Shown: one piece after another, positions 1 to 13,181 of the stretch
Layout of the letters: the number at the start of each line of letters is the position of its first letter
Position numbering within the stretch: the stretch's first letter is position 1
From: Sympetrum striolatum
Lineage: Eukaryota > Arthropoda > Insecta > Odonata > Libellulidae
Direction: 5' to 3'
DNA: 64,000 nt
NCBI GenBank assembly: GCA_947579665.1
Contig: OX388349.1
Span: forward strand, 41,239,854 to 41,303,853
Notes under the pieces: model-generated
Told to the model about the DNA's origin: nothing
Seen by the model: the letters and a program-made list of their open reading frames with translations, nothing else
Databases searched by the model: none
Position numbers and translations under genes: made by a program

Positions 1-3000
1 CCTCTTCCTTCCCAGTTTCATCTAACTTAAGTAGGGATTGCTACTCAACACCTTCCATTAATATCCTGATTCAGTATCAAACAAATGAAAACTTAAATTC
101 TTTTCGTTTTCAATATTACTAATTTAGATATTAAAAGAAAGAGAGCTCAAGCATAAATATTTACATTATGTCTCTAGAAAAATAGGTTACCAAACAATGT
201 TTCAATTAATTTCTCAAGCCCCGATGGGGTTTACTCGCAGTCACTGTTTCGCCATAAACAGTTTCACTTTCGGAAATAAAAATAAGTAACTAAAGCTGTA
301 TTCAAGATATCGGCACAAAAAGAACTATACATGAAAATGTCAACATTTATCTGAATTTAACTAGCGATAAGTTTTTTATCACGTTAGAAATAAAAAATAG
401 TTGACATATATATTGGGCTGCGCGAAGTAATATCTCTGAGGTCACACTACATTTCAATAATAAACATTAGTTAACAGATAAACTGAAATAAAGTTTTTTG
501 TTTTGCTCTAACTATCTTAGATATAAGTTCCTAAAATAAGAGTTCATGTATAGAGCTAAACATCATGCCTCCAAAAAACATACAACAGTGATTCATTAAC
601 TAACAGTGTTTTTGTTAGTAAGAAAATGTGTAACTGATCCAGTACGCAGCGACTTAAACTGACTTTAGTTTTATTTGATTTGACGTAGAAGAATTAATCC
701 ATAGATTAAGATTTCAATCATTAAGCCATATATCATGCCTCAAAAAACATATATTACCTCCGAGTTGTAACAAGATATCACTTCCAAATTTTTCCGGGAA
801 AAATGGTACGTAATGTCATCTATCAAATTACGTATGTATTGAATAGAAGCGTTATGGTTTCAGTGTGTAACTATACCTAAAAATATGTATACTTTTGCTA
901 ATGAAAATCTACTCGATTTAATTGTGTAATAGTTTTGCAGATATTTTATCATTTTAAATCACGAACTTTGCAAAATTTTAGTTAAAAAGACGAATATCGT
1001 GTATCAATACCATTATGCTTTTTAAGCGAATCCATTATATTAATACAAAATAAATTTTCACATAATGTCGGTCCTTTGAAAAGAGATTTATTGGAAGATT
1101 TTTGTTCGAACTGTGGAACGCTGAAAGCTCTATTTTTATGTATTGCTAATATCGTTGTATGAATTTGTTAAAACTACCATCAAAATTTACCGTAGAAATT
1201 AAATTTAGAGCTACTGAAGCGCTCAAATGCTTTTAAATTTATCATGTTTCATAATTGAGAAAATATCCCTCAAATTGAATATTACATTTGTCCGTAACTG
1301 TTAGCCCTAAACATAGCCTAAAACGAATATTTATTGGATTATTTGGGAAAATTACCAGTTTTCTAAACCTAAGTGCCAGCGTCACACTATCTAAATGTGC
1401 GTTTCAGATGCACATCTAAGAAACAATTCCGCCATAATTAATCGAAGAATCATATACAATGTAATGAATTTTATTATTTTTTTATCCAATCAAGTTAAGA
1501 ATATTCTTAGACTAGTGGCTGTTCTTGGCACCAAATTTATCACCCTGACTGTAAAAATACACATTTACCATAATAACATCCTCTCAAGTTATGCCTTTCG
1601 TATAGACCACCTTTGAGAAGCACTCAGATGCTTATAAGTTATTCAACAAAATTTTACTACCCGTTGAGTGAGTAACATATTATGTCTCGCAAATAAAACC
1701 GAAGAAAACCTCAGACAGTTTGAGCCATCAAAATGGGGGGAAGGTGTAAGATTTCTGAAAATCTCAATCCTCTACAAGATATATATACCTGTTGAAAGTG
1801 GCAAGAGGAAAGTTTTCTTGGAAAAAATAAAATCTCCCGTTAGCGGTTTCCTCTAAAAGCGTTTAAAGAAGAAAGCCAAATTGCATTCCCTCACATATAA
1901 ACGACGGAGATAATTTTCAATTCGAGGAAAGTCAGCCAAATTTGCCTCTTCAGAGTTTCTTTTGCTCGATGATATCCTCTTGTTCTCTCTGTAAGAATTT
2001 CGTACCAAGAAAAGGAAGTTTCTTTCTTCGAGCCAAGAAGTGCCTTTCGCCTCTTGAGACACGAAGGCAATAAAATATTCAAGATCGATATTGGAGTCGA
2101 TATGCGGACAGAGGCTTTATTGCCACATTCTTCTATTGGAATCCTGCGAAATAATTCAAGTCATGGATGGGAAAATGCAAATCTTTCGTGTTTCAGGTTT
2201 ATGTTATCGAAGATCCCTGTGAAACCTAAACAATCATCTGAGCTTATAGATGTATAGCGGTAGGTTGATCATTAAACATGAAATGCATAAGACAATTATT
2301 TGGCAAATCATAAATATGTGATTAGCAAATATACATCTTTGAGGACGAAATATTGCAACAAGATAAATAATGACCATTATCGATTAATAACTTGAATTTT
2401 CTATGAGCGTGGATTATTTTGATAATTTAGAGCCTCACGTTAAGTTTGTGCCATAAATTTCATAAAAACTTGTCTTGTATGTTTTAAGCAGGACATGTGA
2501 AATCTATTTTTTAATTACTACGAATCATTTTACAGTAATTAGTGCTTATATGTAGCTATTCGCCTGGATGTGCAACGTGAACCGTAAAAACTCATCATCT
2601 ATTTAATGTTTTTATTGCATTATATCTATTTTATTCAGTCGTGAAAAACAGCTGTGGCTTCTACTGGTTAAAATTAAAATAGTTTTAGGCTTCGAAGTTG
2701 TAGATAACTGCTGTTAATAGCTTGAACTACTTTTCTTGAAAAATTAGTTATTTCTTTTCTACTTAATCATGATATAGTTTCTCTAACTTGTGTCGATAAT
2801 AAAATATGATTCCACTGCATATGAAAAAATTAATATTTTTATCAAATCTCACAATATGCAGCTGTAACGGGATGAGATTATTAAAACCAGAATCAACACT
2901 CTGCCAGTTCAGTTTTACAGAGAACAGAGCGCCATTCTCTTTCCAGTCGATTGCTCACAGTCTGCGGAATCGATTGTTTATTAATCCATCAGCGTCAAAT

Positions 3001-3721
3001 GTTACTCGTAGCTCATTTTTATGACTTCAACATGAGCGCCTTGGCGTAGGAATAAGAGGCGAGAAATTTTGTTTGGATCGTAAATTTGAAAGACCTACAT
3101 AAAACAGCAGGGCAACACCAGCGACATAGCTGACACATAACCGGTTTTTACAGCGACATCACGAACTGGAAAGTATGATACAGCCTCCATATTTAACATC
3201 CTATTTCATGATTTTACCTCTATACTTTTCAGTTCTATATGTAGCTATCAGGGAAAGGAAATAGGAACGTAAAGTAAAATCAAGGAAATTATTATGGTTT
3301 GTCTAGTAACAATGATTTTGATTAGCGCCTTCAATTTAAGTCAAAATCTGTGTCTACCCTCCATCGGCTACCAAGAATTCATTCTATCCTCTTTTTAAAA
3401 GAATATTTCTTGAAGTATTAAAGATATGTTTAGTCTGCGTGTGTTGGTTTAGTTTTGTATGCCAACATGTACATTTCGGAGACGTTGGGTTGCGTCAATC
3501 CAGGGTCAACGCATTGCTGGTTGCATTCCCCGTAGGATGTTACATCATGTTCTGTTGGTTTCGGTGCGCCCAATAACTTTGTTGATCATCTGTTGCTACG
3601 AGATATTTATATTTCGATATGTATTTATATTTCGTATATGTTTATTTCGATTGAAAACAAAAAAGTATACAAAATTTGAAGGTATTTGGAAATATGCTTA
3701 ACATTTATGTTTAAAGTTATG
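1..3721. other. AT-rich intergenic/intronic DNA, no gene recognised
   Basis: Only short open frames (under about 80 codons) occur, and several overlap open frames on the opposite strand (for example around 1850-2080), which is what chance gives. A slightly GC-richer patch near 3459-3570 has an open frame but no domain I can name. No repeat with clear boundaries was seen before the hAT element that begins at 3730. Confidence 0.6.
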
Positions 3722-4787
3722 CAGTGAGATAGGGATACTCAACCTGGTGCCCACAGCGACCTTGAACAGTGCCCGCCAAGCTTCGGTAAAAAGATATTTT
3801 TTTATTTGCTACAACAGTCTTCGCCAATATCACCGAGTAACTCAACATTTTTAATCTGGATCTTCAGGGTAAAGACAAAGAGCTGGCTCAAATTATGGGA
3901 GCTGTGAAAGCTTTCAAAGCCAAACTGACATTATGGAGTCTCAAATGAGATCGAAGTCCCTGGTTCATTTTCCGAATATGAAAAAAATGGAGATTGACAA
4001 TTTTGAGCCCTCGAGAGGCCATCCCAAAACACTTCTGAGCCAATTTGATAAGCGATTTAGAGATTTCAGTTGCCTGAAGCCAGTGGTGAGCTTTTTTGTC
4101 AACCCATTCACCATTCACCATGAAAAAACTGAAACCGCCTCAGCAATTGCAAGAATTATTGCCTCAGAAGTTGAAAACCTCGAAATGGAAATAGTCGATC
4201 TGATGAATTATATTATTCTGCAAGCTCATTCCACAGATGTAGACTTCTGAAAACTTGTAGAGAAGGATAGGTTTCCATTATTAAGAAGTGTTGCATTCAA
4301 AATTAAATCTTTTTTTGGGTCTACCTACTTCTGCGAATCTTTATTTTCAACTATGAACATCATAAAGTCGAAGAACCGGAGCAGCCTCACTGATTTATTT
4401 TAGTTATTGATATTTTATTTATTGATAGTTGCCTGCGTACGAGAACCTCAGCTTACGTACCTAACATACAAGTGTCGGTGGACGAAACTCAGTGCCAAAA
4501 ATTGCATTAAATGCAACACCATGAGCAGAAGAGACACGACCATTTAAACAATAAAAAATTTTGCAAGAAATTTATACTTCTATTCTATCTTAAACCATTT
4601 TTTCGATCTTATTTAACAAGGAGCTTTTATTTTAAACAGCCTAAGGTTAACAAGTAAAGTAATAATATCGCCTAGGGATGGTCTGAGTATCATCCTAGAC
4701 AGAAATGTTATGTGTTGCCCGCTTTGCTATCCGAAACGCCCTTGGGTGCTCGGGCATCAGAAAAGGTTGAGTATCCCTGCAGTAAGA
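3722..4787 (+). mobile_element. hAT-superfamily DNA transposon remnant with TIRs and 8-bp target duplication
   Basis: The element spans 3730-4779. The left end reads TAGGGATACTCAACCT (3730-3745) and the right end, reverse complemented, reads CAGGGATACTCAACCT (4764-4779): 16-bp inverted repeats differing only at the outermost base. It is flanked by CAGTGAGA (3722-3729) and CAGTAAGA (4780-4787), an 8-bp target duplication with one change, as expected for hAT elements. The interior carries transposase fragments in the plus direction. At about 1.05 kb it is well below the usual 2.5-4 kb of autonomous hATs, so the N-terminal half (BED zinc finger, RNase H-like core) is missing. It is an internally deleted, inactive copy. 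The subterminal GCCCG-containing sequences at both ends also resemble each other. Confidence 0.9.
3846..4403 (+). pseudogene. hAT transposase C-terminal fragment, frameshifted and with stops
   Basis: In frame 1, residues up to 3950 include the LQGKD...AFKAKL.LW segment typical of the ZBED5/FAM200-like branch of hAT transposases. The frame is then lost near 3937, where one base appears to be missing, and homology resumes in frame 3 from about 3933 with HFP, then F.DKRFRDF and FFVNPF. A TGA at 4248-4250 interrupts it. The same frame continues with FGSTYFCESLFS and the following N-x-x-K-S-K-N-R segment (4315-4385), the hallmark of the hAT dimerisation domain. A TAG at 4401 closes it, although hAT-like sequence may continue to about 4530. 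It cannot encode a working enzyme. Family assignment rests on remembered motifs and was not checked by search. Confidence 0.85.
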
Positions 4788-5024
4788 GAAAGAAAAATGG
4801 AAAGGAAGCTGGATAAAAATAATTGGAAACTTTTAAAATATATAGTCTAAAGAATGGAACGTCTGTTAAAATATCTTTTCATTAATTTAAAATTTATAAA
4901 CATGAAAATAATACACAATAAAACAGCTAAAAGGTAAGCAAACGTTAATTACTATGAAATTAACAAACTAATGGGTAACTTACGAACTTAAAAATGTGTA
5001 ATAGTCGTAATTCAGTTACTTAAT

Positions 5025-5222
5025 GGTAAATAATCCAGAGAGGGACCAAGATTTGCCTTGGGATTGTATGAAAACCTTTCGCATTTAAATCGCTTCCAAT
5101 TCATTTCCTCAATGAACTCCCAAGGAATAACGGACATGAAAAAAGTCTGACGGGGCCAGTAATAGAACCCGGGATCTTCTTCCATATGGGAGGCTGCTTT
5201 AATCATCTAAGCTACATGGTCA
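5025..5222 (-). mobile_element. tRNA-derived SINE (head at 5139-5222)
   Basis: On the minus strand, starting near 5222, an A-box-like TAGCTTAGATGATTAAAGC is followed about 40 bases later by a B-box-like GGGTTCTATTAC (plus coordinates about 5158-5172) inside a T-arm-like stem, then GTCAGACTTTTTTC. The heads at 22.9, 27.4 and 58.1 kb end in the same way (GTCGGATTTTTT or similar), so this looks like a diverged member of one tRNA-derived family. The body downstream of the head has no firm boundary. A functional tRNA is unlikely because no complete cloverleaf can be drawn. Confidence 0.6.
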
Positions 5223-8200
5223 TATAACTTTACCAAGCCGTTTTCTGGACTTTGTTTGCAAGGGTTAAACAATGTTTCGTTCGTTCGTTCAACAATGTGG
5301 CATCTTTCATGGAAATAACTTACCTTAACCCTTTTTGATTGTGTTTCTCAAGGATGTTACAGCATTGAAACTGCATTTCTTCTGGTTGAGAATGAGAAAT
5401 AATTCTTCTGATTTTTCTTTGAGTTTGGCAAATAAATTGAATTGTACTCATTTATCTCTGCTATAATTACTGTCCATTGGTGAGATAGTTCTGACAACAT
5501 AACTTAGGACCATATAATTATCGCTAATCTGTTTCTAAAAACAAAATGATGAGGAACTTGACCGCTTACTCCATCATCCATTTCATTACTGGCTTTTATA
5601 TTCTCGGGATTCCCTTGGTTAAACAAACATTCCGTTTGCCAGCAAAGTTTAAGTATTTCACGGGAAATATTAGTTTTTCATGCGTTAAAATTTGGATAAT
5701 AAATCTCCTGTAGGGCAGTATACTCACTGAACTATTTAAAACAGTCTGGTCATCCTTTCCGCTTCGCCTCCTAGACCATGTGTCTTTCAATTAGAACCCT
5801 TCGGCCGTGACATATGCGTATATTTCATTGCCCCTTTGACCTTTAACCGCTGAGCAAGTAGTTTTCGTCTCCTCGCATGATTTAGGGAAAACACCCTTTA
5901 ATTTTCCATAGATGCAGGAAAAAATACCGACTTCTATTTTAGAAATTTAATAAAATATAGTGATTTTAATTTCGAAGTTTTTATAGGTTTGTAATATTCT
6001 AGTATATGGCTGACGCTGTCATGTTATATACCAAACCTTTTTTTCCTTTTGTACATTCAGCTAATAATATATCAGACCATTGATGATTTTCATCCTTCAT
6101 CAAAAGTATTGCTTAACATTATCGTTAACGAATATAAATCACTAACCAAATATCATCATTGATGAGGTAGGACTACAAAATGATTTTTGTTAAAAAAAGT
6201 GTGCATAAAAATCTATTAGTTGAATGAAATCATTCAAATTAAAACTTCAATAACTACATGTTTACGCGAAATAATAGCCTGCTATAATTTAATCTCTGCT
6301 TTATTTAAATAATGATCAGTAATGGGGAAGCCACAAGTTATGCCAAAAGGTTAACCAGTTATACCACGCATAAAATACCATAGTGGGGTAAAAATGCGTT
6401 TTTTTAAATGAGTTATCCCACAAAAAATAATAATTTATTAAAAAAAATCGAAAGGATGTTAGAAACACATTTCGGATTCTTTCTTAGTGGTATTCTTTTC
6501 TGGTGATTTATCGCAAGAGATTTTATCCCCATTTCAATTCCTCCTTTATTCAGTATTTGGATATAAATTTCCAATTGGAAGTTTGAAAAAGTTCGTTTGA
6601 GCATCTCCTACGGTTTAAACTGCTAAGAGGTTTTATTTACGGAGTGTTACCCAAGATTTTTGAGTCTGTAGTTGATCCAAGATCCCTAAGCTTACAAATC
6701 GTTCCAATAATACAAAACATTCTGCGAAAAATTTTCCTTCCACAGAGAAAAGGAATTTATTTTCGGTTTTTAATGAAACAACCATCATTAAGGAAAAGAG
6801 GTCAATGCCAGGTAAAAGTTATTACATTTTATATTTGTATACGAAAACAAAATATTATTCGCAGGATATTCTTCTCAGGACTCCTTCGAAGATTAAAAAG
6901 AATGGAAATATGAACTGAAAATGAAAATGTAAGCTGGAGATCAAGGGAATAAAAAAATCTTACAAAGGGAACGTATTCTTTTAGCTCGGGTATTCATAAA
7001 ACATTGCCAATCGGAAAGATAAGAGAAGAAAGAATTGTATATATTTATATATCTCTAGACTAGTCATCACAAATTGATGAAAATATATATAGAGATTAAT
7101 TTAGCTCCAATGTAAATAAGCGAGAATATGTCTTATCAACAGGCATTTAAGTAAAAGTATGAGCTATTACACTAAGTAAGTAAAAATAAGATCTACTACA
7201 CTAACACTTCTGGTTGGCAAGAAATTAATAAACAGAATTGGTATCAATATTTTGACTATTATTTTATGCATATACATAATATATATGGTAATAATCCTAT
7301 AAATAATACTAATTCAATTTTCCGAGAAAGATAGCCGATAATGACAGACCAAGAACTTACTTCAAACAACTAGTATTTATAACCCTTGTCGTAGAAGGTT
7401 TTATAGAGCATAAAATGCATGCAGATGTATACTGTAGTATTAAACAACTAGGAATTTTTTGTGCCACATTAACTTTTGATACATAGATTGATTTTGGGAA
7501 AACATACAATAAATTCAACATGATATTATCGGTAATTTGAGAGCCAGGAGCACATTAAGTTTTACGCAAGATATTGATTGGTATAATAGTAATTATAGTA
7601 AAAATATTTTTTAGAATAATATTTTAATTACATATAAATAAAAATAATATAATTTTACTTTGAGGTATAATATTTTATCTATGCAGGAAAAAATATATGT
7701 TATGATAACAAACATTATAATTTGTCCACAAAAGGGTTATGGTAGAAATGACAAAATAATTTTTTAAGTGGTGCAAGTGGATCAAGATTCAATGTACTGT
7801 GAAATTTTATAGTAGCTGATCTCTTACTATGTACTTCACTCTGGATTATTTGATGAAATATCGGTTTACAATCGAAAAATCGTCATTCGTTTCCATTCCT
7901 AAAATAAATTTCATTCATTAAGGCAACCAGCTGAATCATCTCTTAGAAAGGATCAATTCAAGGCTTACATTCTATTTTATAGAGGACATTTGTACTAAGA
8001 GAACCTTCATTTCGTAGCCAGTATTAAGTTTCCATTATGTTAAACATTTTCCAGAAATACCCAACATTCATATTCTCCATTAGCTCAATTGCTTTCACCT
8101 ATAGATCGTTTTCTGATAATAGCTGGTGACGTTCCATGATATAATTAACTAAAGTAGGTGCACGTGGTAACTATAATAATCTAAGTAGGTATTTCAAGAT

Positions 8201-9180
8201 ACCAACTTCGCAAAATCGCCGAAACGGGAATGAAAATCCTCTTTCCCGAACTGATTAATCTAAAATACCTCCTGCACTTCATTGAAGGATATTAATTTTC
8301 GAAACAGTTAGATTATTTCCGGGAACTTAGTGATAGCTTTGTATACATAATTTCTCTAACAGAAACAGACATGTGGGATGGGAATCTTTGTAGGATAGAA
8401 GGTTAATATAAGGAAAAATTGATTTCTGTACCGAGCTCTGAGAAAGTACTTTCTCAATTGATGTACTGGTATAATGAGACCTGCTTGTTTCATAGGATTT
8501 TCTACCACGAGGAAGTTCAGGAAAATAATTCTGGATTGAAAACGTTTTAGTATCACCCTGTCGACGAGCATTGTATTAGGGAGTTACAAAAAGGTACAAC
8601 AGAAGGTGATAAGTATTGTAGAAAATGTCTGCATTAAATGAGTGAGCGTTAGCAAGGTAGTTCAGGACGCGGGGTGGAAATCATTAGAAGATAGAGGATT
8701 AATGCAAGGGATGCATTTACTAAATAAGTTCAGAGAAAAATTATTCTCAGAAAATGCAACAGATATAATGCGACATTCCTTCTTAATTCACCGTTCTGAT
8801 TCTACAAAGCAGATGAGGGGAATAAATCCTGGAACGTATTTACTTAAGAATTCATTTTTTCTGTAAACGAAGAGCTAAAGTCATCAATTAGGAACGTGGA
8901 ATCATGGTGCTTACATCCCCTGCCACACTCCGAAAGGTGGCTTTCAGAGTTTTTCAATTTACGCCAACAACAGAGAAAATATTGAAAATAACAAAATTGA
9001 AAAAATTACTCCAATATAATTTTGTAGATTGTAAAGAATATTCAGACAAAATTATTAGATTAGTGATATTATTCCTTTCTGAATGAATAATACTGTGAAG
9101 AGAATTGGCAAAAAATAAAAAAAAAACAAGTTTACTTAGGAAGCAGTAAAGCAAGCAATCGCTAACATCAAGGCAACGAA
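5223..9180. other. AT-rich DNA, nothing recognised
   Basis: A short TTCG tetranucleotide run lies near 5276-5290. Otherwise I see only scattered short open frames and no domain, splice-bounded exon or structured repeat. The open frame at 6644-6913 (89 codons) is lysine/arginine/isoleucine-rich, as expected from AT-rich non-coding DNA. Confidence 0.55.
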
Positions 9181-9600
9181 CCCCTTTGACTTGTCGATTC
9201 TGCTCAAATTCCGTGCGCGACAGGTGTAATTATCGAATCTTCTTTTGAAATGTGTGCCTCTATGGGGCGTATCCCTCGCAGTGAAAGTTCCTCCCTCGTA
9301 GACTATGATTCACAGGGGCAAACAAAGTCGGCCCGTAATTTTCAGATACGCGCCAATATCCTACGCCAACACAAACACATCTTTGGCGGGTGCCGCGCAT
9401 CCTACGCCGGAAATTCTGTGCGATACACAGCGGGGAAAAGGAATCGAGTGATGCTCGCAGATATGAACTTTAAAAACCCCTTAAGGTAACAAACGGGAGT
9501 CGACTTCAAAGACTGTGTGCGCCCCGGCAGCACGTAGCGAGAGCGTGGAATACATACGCGTTTTGCACGTTCCAAACCTCCTGGGCATCGATTTGGGGAA
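9181..9600. other. GC-richer island, possible regulatory or exonic sequence
   Basis: Base composition rises sharply, with many CpG dinucleotides compared with the flanks. A 79-codon open frame (9250-9489, plus) lies inside it but shows no recognisable domain, and its start has no special support. It could be a promoter/CpG-type island, a conserved non-coding element or an exon of an unrecognised gene. Confidence 0.35.
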
Positions 9601-12246
9601 TTAAAAGGTGGTTAACGGTTTGCGATGAATGAAAAGCTAGCTGCTTCGGGGAACTGGGAGGTCTTGTATGTGGTTGGTGGAGAGGGAAGGGCTTACCTTG
9701 CGATGGAAAGGAAAATGTTATGGGAAATGCGGTTTCCAGCCGAGCGGGGACGTGTTTTCAGGTTGGATGGTTTCGGAGGCCTAAAAGTCAACTTCTCCGG
9801 TCTTAGAAGTTAATTCAGGGGTGCCATTCCTAAAGAGGACAACATTATCGATGGTTTTGAAGCCTTCAAAAACGGAGCATCTGCAAACCTAAAATGCTAC
9901 TTGCTTCGCCAATGCAAGGTGTTTAAAGAAAGATGTTTAATGATTAATTCATAAAAAGAGTTTGAATTCAATCCCTCTAACTAACGCATTCGTAGCCTTT
10001 TAAATATAAGTATAATCTCTAAAATTACTTAGAATGACAGAAATTAATTTGTTAACCAACGAAATCTATCTGCTTTAAATTTACTAAACCTAACGTAATT
10101 GGATTTCGCAATTTAGGTGACGTGTTTCAATTTTCGCTGCATACTTTAGGAATTTTTTCCTGAAGCCGGATATTAATGCTGATTAAATGTATATCTTATA
10201 GTATAGGGTAAAGATAAATATATTTATTTACCTTGCTGAAAGTATTATTAATTCCTGTGATAATATGAAAACTACTGAGTTATTAGCAGTGCTTGATAAT
10301 GATATTATTTTGATTGACTCCTTATTGAAAGATTTGACAAGTTTTAGTAATACTTATAATACAGCCGTATTATGAACTTCTTCCGCTAATATCATTCTAG
10401 TCTATCGAGGAAGCATGATTATCCCCATCTTGCCAAGTTGTCTCATCCATTCTCCAAAGCTTTTTACCGCAAATGACTCGGGGTTTAAGGATCCAACCTG
10501 ATTCGTGCTGATGGCTTTGAGCACAAAAACGTCTTTAGCACCGAATCCACAGTAATTCATTTGTGTTTACCTTTTCCTAAAACTTTATGATATACTTTCC
10601 CATGCTATCTGTGTTGTATGTGATTTCCAAGGAATGATTCTACATCATTTTTAATTGAAAGAACTGTGCTTAGTCAGAAGTAAAATATTTGTTTTAATGG
10701 AGTTTTTAGGTTGATATTACTTTTACGTTTCTTCAATCACGAAAAGGAGTAAATTTTTTAGTCAATCTTTTTCAATGATTTCCACATTTATTTGGTTAAT
10801 ATTATTGAAATTGTGTAAATTTCCTTCTCACTTTTACTAATCCTATAAACGCAAGAATTAACTTGTAAAATATATGATTTTTCAATTTTATCGACCTTGA
10901 CTTGACTGAATTTCATCTTAAACCCCTAAATTTACTTTACAATTCTGTCTTTATTCCACGAATCATTATTTACAATATTGATTCCGATATGCATATCATC
11001 TTCAAAAGTCTTGTCTTTTTGATGTTTTTTGTATATTTTATTTCTATTCTGTATTTAAAATTTAAGAAATGAGGTTAATTTTCCCTTAAAAAGGTGATAA
11101 AGGGGATCAGTAAATCTCCTCTATAGGTTTGGGTATATACGTTAATATAGTTGAAACCTATGTCGTGAATTTTAAGGTTTAATAATCTATTAAATTTCGG
11201 TTAAATTACTTTGAAATTGTCTTATATATAAACAGTAGAAAAATCTATGAATAGCATTATGGTAGTATCATTGTAGACTGATTGTGTATAGCGCGTATAG
11301 TGCATGCATATAAATTAATAAATTGCTTGGATACCTTTAAGTGTGATAAATTACATTGAAATATTTATCAACAGTCTCTATTTGTCCCATAAAACAATTA
11401 CTACTATTACTTGGTCAGATTATCGATTCTTCGTTCACAGCAACGTTAGTGTAAAGCATAAATATCTCATGTGCATACATTGACGGAAAAGTTATTCCTG
11501 GTTAATTCGAAGAATCTGTTAAAGAGAAATAAGTCGTTTTACTGGGGAAAATGTTTCATCAATCTTATCCTTCTACATTATGGAAATCCGAAGATCTATC
11601 CCGTTAAAATTTTATGTCTGGAACAGTTTCTTTTACCCCGTGATTAGTAGTTCTTCCATTAATCCTTTTCAGCTATCTCCCTTTTTATCTCATTCTGCCC
11701 AGGATTTCTACCTTCCGTCTCTCCCTTTTGCAATCAATTCTAGCTCAATAACTGTCTCATTCACTTGCTCACTGTCCCTCGCATTAATCATTTTAATAGC
11801 CAATCCTTAACAACTTATACCTCGCGCACATGGGTCTTAGGTAACGCTCATGCAGGCATAAATACACGAGTTGATATATAGCAGAGGCAATTTGGGATAA
11901 TGTATTTTAATTAACATGAAATCATTGACCTGGTACAAGCGAAAGGATTACATATTACTTTAATAAAACAGGGAAAAATGTAACTATAGAGGAAGAAATG
12001 TTAGACTAAATTTTAGTTCTGCTTTAAAAAATACCTTGTAGGTCTTGAATAATTTTAATGAGTCTATTGTTGTTTTCGTAAACCATTTTTGCAATTACTT
12101 AAGACAATTTCAAATTTTAATATACGTAAATTTAATTTAAAAAATTAAATTTCTCTCTGCGTGAAACGCAAACGATAAGTTGGTAAGGATACACGCTTAC
12201 TTATGTACTTATTTTTAAGGAATAAATCATAAAGAAACTGTGAAGA
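9601..12246. other. AT-rich DNA, nothing recognised
   Basis: A 62-codon frame at 9625-9813 continues from the GC-richer island without a domain. The rest is AT-rich with no repeat structure or motif I can support. Confidence 0.55.
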
Positions 12247-12432
12247 CACTACACGTTTTCCAAACACCAAAAATAAAACACAACACACTTGTACTAATTC
12301 CACAGATTGGAATCTTTCAATCAATCTGTGGAATTAGTACAAGTGTGCTGTGTTTTATTTTTGGTGTTTGAAAAATGAAGTTCCACCAAATTTCACTGGA
12401 ATTGATTTCTTTAATTCACTACACGTTTTCCA
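12247..12432. repeat. Near-perfect 49-bp inverted repeat bracketed by a 16-bp direct repeat
   Basis: The left arm 12261-12309 and right arm 12322-12370 are reverse complements with a single mismatch, separated by a 12-base loop (12310-12321). The sequence CACTACACGTTTTCCA occurs at 12247-12262, overlapping the start of the left arm, and again at 12417-12432. This arrangement suggests a foldback/terminal structure of a mobile element or a template-switch inversion. The near identity of the arms implies recent origin. A Penelope-like origin is possible, because inverted terminal fragments also flank the remnant at 16.2 kb, but no coding sequence links them. Confidence 0.8.
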
Positions 12433-12800
12433 TTGCCCCTCTTTAGTATCAAATTGCCCCCGTGGAATAAAAGTTGGAAAACGCCGGTTTATTCTGATTT
12501 ATAAACCGATCATAGAAAGTTGCACATTAATATCAAATGTATAATTATACTAAACAAGATGAGCCTTACAAAGTCTAGTAATAAATAATAAATTATTCAT
12601 TGCTCAAAAAATTAAAATCAATCAAATGCATAAGTATAATCTATCGATTTGACCGAGATGTTGTGGAAAGGCATAGCTACAAACAGATTTATACTTAAAA
12701 AAATGCAAATGCATAAGGTTCATTTGGTTTCTGGACATTTAGGAATAACTACACAAGATAAGGGAGGGAGGATATAGTGGAATCTTTTTGTACTGGATTA

Positions 12801-13034
12801 GATATTATTTAGTAAAATCGAAAGGCTTGAATCATGAATTTAATTATGATGCTTTCATCTCAATGTATGATTACTTAGACCATATTTAAGTTCTTATTAT
12901 TCAAGTTTAATAATTTAAGATATTATTTAGTAAAATCGAAAGGCTTGAATCATGAATTTAATTATGATGCTTTCATCTCATTGTATGATTACTTAGACCA
13001 TATTTAAGTTCTTATTATTCAAGTTTAATAATTT
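12801..13034. repeat. Tandem duplication, two 118-bp units
   Basis: Bases 12801-12916 are repeated at 12919-13034 (period 118) with one visible substitution (CTCAATG versus CTCATTG). The unit is AT-rich, non-coding and flanked by unrelated sequence. The near identity indicates a recent duplication or an assembly artefact. Confidence 0.9.
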
Positions 13035-13181
13035 CTAGGCAATAATTGGAATATATATGTAGTTACAAAGTATTAGTAAAGTACATTGCCTGCGTGCGCA
13101 TTTTTTACAATAACTCAAGAAATAGAATTTACATGGTCTTAAAACTTTCAACATTATAAAATCACATCTTCACGCGGATAA

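Noticed and set aside
1853..2082. Two overlapping minus-strand open frames of 63-69 codons
   Set aside because: Two registers are open over the same bases with no domain in either, consistent with chance.
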